From JANNNF01 sp040385825 (GTDB lineage Bacteria; Pseudomonadota; Alphaproteobacteria; Rhodobacterales; Rhodobacteraceae): a DNA stretch of 64,000 nucleotides. Below, one piece after another: positions 62,541-64,000 of this stretch. The notes below the pieces were generated by a model that was not told where the DNA came from, made no database searches, and was given only the letters and a program-made list of their open reading frames with translations. The DNA is taken from NCBI GenBank assembly GCA_040385825.1, contig JAZKGQ010000006.1, positions 62,001 to 126,000 of the forward strand, in the 5' to 3' direction. Numbering within the stretch: the stretch's first letter is position 1; each line of letters starts with the position of its first letter. The position numbers and the translations under genes were made by a program.

Positions 62541-63872
62541 ATGGGACAGATTCAAACCCTCGACGACCTGATTTCCTTTCTGACCCGGCGCAAGTGGATC
62601 ATCGGGCTGATCGCCATTCTGGGCATAGCCCTGTCGGTTGCCGTCGCCAAGCTGCGCCCCGACAGCTATGAAACCGCCGCCACCATTCAGGTGCAGGGCG
62701 CGCAGGTCAGCGGCGATGGCGCGGGGCAAGGCGGGTCTGCCGTGCTGCTGCAAACCATTCAGCAGCAACTGACCACCCGCGATGCCATGCTGGCGGTGAT
62801 CGAACGGCACGGGCTGTTCACCGATCTGCCGCTGAGCATGGATGAAAAGATCGGGCTTCTGCGGGCTTCGGTCCGGTTCGACGGCATCGCCAGCGTCGGA
62901 AGCCAAAGCTATGGCGCGCCCGCCAACCTTGCGGCCATCGTGGTGGTGGCGCGGCTTGGCAGCGCCGATCAGGCCGCCCGCGTCGCCAATGACTTTGCCC
63001 AAAGCATCCTCGACATGTCCTCGGTCGGCACCGCCGACAAGGCGCGCGAAACGCTGCAATTCTTTGCCGATGAACGCAGCCGGATCGAGGCCGAGATCGC
63101 TGCACAGGAAACCCTGATCGCCGATTACAAGAATGCCAATGGCGGCGCCTTGCCCGCGATGGTCGAGACGCAGCGCACCGAACTGACCGCGCTGGACAGC
63201 GACACCCGCGCGCTGGATCAGCAGTTGCTGGCGGTGCGCGGCGAAATGGCCCCGCTGGAACAGGCCGCCACCCTGCGCGCCACCGAACGGCGCAGGCTGG
63301 CCGATCTGACCGCGCAGGCCCGTCTGCTGAGCGATCAGAAAACCGCGCTGGCCACCCGCCGGGCCGAAATCGCAACCGTGATCGCCCAGACCCCCGAGGT
63401 GGAACGCCAACTGTCGGGCTTTGACCGTCAGCTTGTGCAGTTGCGCGAACAGTATCAGGTGATCACCCGCCGTCTGGCCGAGGCTGAAACCACGCAGCGA
63501 CTTGCCGAACGTCAGCAGGGCGAACGGTTTGCGCTGCTGGAACGGGCGGAAACGCCGCTTTACCCCACCGGGTCGGGCGGCAAGAAAATCGCGCTGGCGG
63601 GGGCGATGGTCAGCCTTGTCATCGCCCTGGGGCTGGCTTTCCTGCTGGATGTGCTGAACCCCGTCGTGCGCACCGCGGCCCAGATGGAACGCCAGTTGGG
63701 CCTGCGCCCGGTCGTCACCTTTGGCGAGTTGGACCTTGGCAAGCCGCGCAAGGGCGGCGGCAGCCTGACCGCCCTGCCCGATCTGCGCAAACAGGTGCAG
63801 GCCCTGCCGCGGTTCGTGGTGGTGTCGGCGGGCATGACGATGCTGTTGCTGATGGCCTCGGCCTTCGTCTGA
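62541..63872 (+). CDS. Wzz/GumC-family polysaccharide chain-length/export protein
   Basis: A 443-residue PCP-type membrane protein. A membrane segment at about 18-37 follows the Wzz N-terminal pattern LDDLISFLTRRKWII. A long periplasmic part includes coiled coils (about 170-340; SRIEAEIAAQETLIADYK). A second membrane segment lies at about 352-375 and a short hydrophobic end follows (SAGMTMLLLMASAFV). The kinase domain sometimes fused to such proteins is encoded by the preceding gene. Confidence 0.88.
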   Translation: MGQIQTLDDLISFLTRRKWIIGLIAILGIALSVAVAKLRPDSYETAATIQVQGAQVSGDGAGQGGSAVLLQTIQQQLTTRDAMLAVIERHGLFTDLPLSMDEKIGLLRASVRFDGIASVGSQSYGAPANLAAIVVVARLGSADQAARVANDFAQSILDMSSVGTADKARETLQFFADERSRIEAEIAAQETLIADYKNANGGALPAMVETQRTELTALDSDTRALDQQLLAVRGEMAPLEQAATLRATERRRLADLTAQARLLSDQKTALATRRAEIATVIAQTPEVERQLSGFDRQLVQLREQYQVITRRLAEAETTQRLAERQQGERFALLERAETPLYPTGSGGKKIALAGAMVSLVIALGLAFLLDVLNPVVRTAAQMERQLGLRPVVTFGELDLGKPRKGGGSLTALPDLRKQVQALPRFVVVSAGMTMLLLMASAFV

Positions 63873-63890
63873 CGGATGAACCCCCAATGC

Positions 63891-63923
63891 AGAAGGCCCG
63901 CCCCATCACAGGGCGGGCCTTCT
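63891..63923. terminator. Bidirectional terminator hairpin
   Basis: AGAAGGCCCGCCC (63891-63903) pairs perfectly with 63911-63923 around a seven-base loop. It separates the Wzz-like gene and the convergent sugar-transferase gene. Confidence 0.75.
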
Positions 63924-63944
63924 GGTTGATCGCGTCGGCACAGG

Positions 63945-64000
63945 TCAGCAGCCGGTGCCCTTGACCACCACGCCCACGGTGCGCGCCAGAATGCGCATGT
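63945..64000 (-). CDS. C-terminal end of a sugar transferase (partial)
   Basis: Only the last 17 complete codons are in the window, reading MRILARTVGVVVKGTGC and a TGA stop at 63945-63947. This ending is typical of polyprenyl-phosphate glycosyl-1-phosphate transferases (Pfam bacterial sugar transferase), which start repeat-unit synthesis. The location beside Wzz and CpsD genes supports the reading, but the evidence is limited. Confidence 0.6.
   Translation of the reverse strand, partial: MRILARTVGVVVKGTGC

Overview
The window is typical of a high-GC alphaproteobacterium of the Rhodobacteraceae (Rhodobacter/Tabrizicola/Gemmobacter-like). Supporting signs are an IalB-family protein, DUF2794 and DUF1523 proteins, the uvrC-pgsA-moaD-moaE block, KDPGal-type sugar catabolism, and a short dispersed element with a TATCC core next to G-runs and a hairpin. 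About 57 genes are supported. No rRNA, tRNA, CRISPR array, integrase or recognisable insertion sequence was seen.

Region by region. 1-5900 holds housekeeping and single genes: IalB-like protein (partial), asparaginase II, DUF2794, NlpC/P60 peptidase, M17 aminopeptidase, beta-carbonic anhydrase. 6088-17517 is a galactoside utilisation locus: GH42 beta-galactosidase, lactonase, KDPGal aldolase, KDGal kinase, GH36 alpha-galactosidase, two ABC permeases and a binding protein on the minus strand, with a divergent IclR regulator and transporter ATPase. 17587-20558 carries a HAD phosphatase, RsmD, an FAD oxidoreductase and a divergent peroxiredoxin. 20614-28068 is a tightly coupled minus-strand cassette of unknown function: coiled-coil protein, unknown protein, AAA+ ATPase, DUF6638-like protein, small membrane protein, DUF1523 membrane protein. 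It is interrupted by a low-GC membrane protein and a DUF559 endonuclease gene bracketed by inverted GC-rich repeats. 28247-44000 is core metabolism: panC/panB, cupin, L,D-transpeptidase, phytase/esterase-like protein, creatinase, SDRs, moaE/moaD/pgsA, PPK2, uvrC, S49 protease, LysR regulator.

44136-56790 is a compact minus-strand natural-product cluster: type I PKS, glycosyltransferase, hybrid NRPS and 4'-phosphopantetheinyl transferase, with overlapping or nearly abutting genes. The NRPS has an N-terminal formyltransferase, a condensation-like remnant, an adenylation domain interrupted by a luciferase-like monooxygenase, and a carrier domain. Its specificity residues read D-I-L-Q-M-G-M-I-W-K, close to known glycine codes. 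The PKS reads KS-AT-KR-DH-ACP-TE. Together they suggest a formylated, oxidised glycine starter extended by a PKS and released by its thioesterase. This cluster abuts an exopolysaccharide locus (56991-64000) with two glycosyltransferases, an O-antigen-ligase-like membrane protein, a WecG/TagA enzyme, a CpsD-like tyrosine kinase, a Wzz-like protein and the tail of a sugar transferase.

The most notable items are the glycine-type A domain with an embedded monooxygenase, the uncharacterised AAA+/coiled-coil cassette, and the repeat-flanked DUF559 gene inside it.
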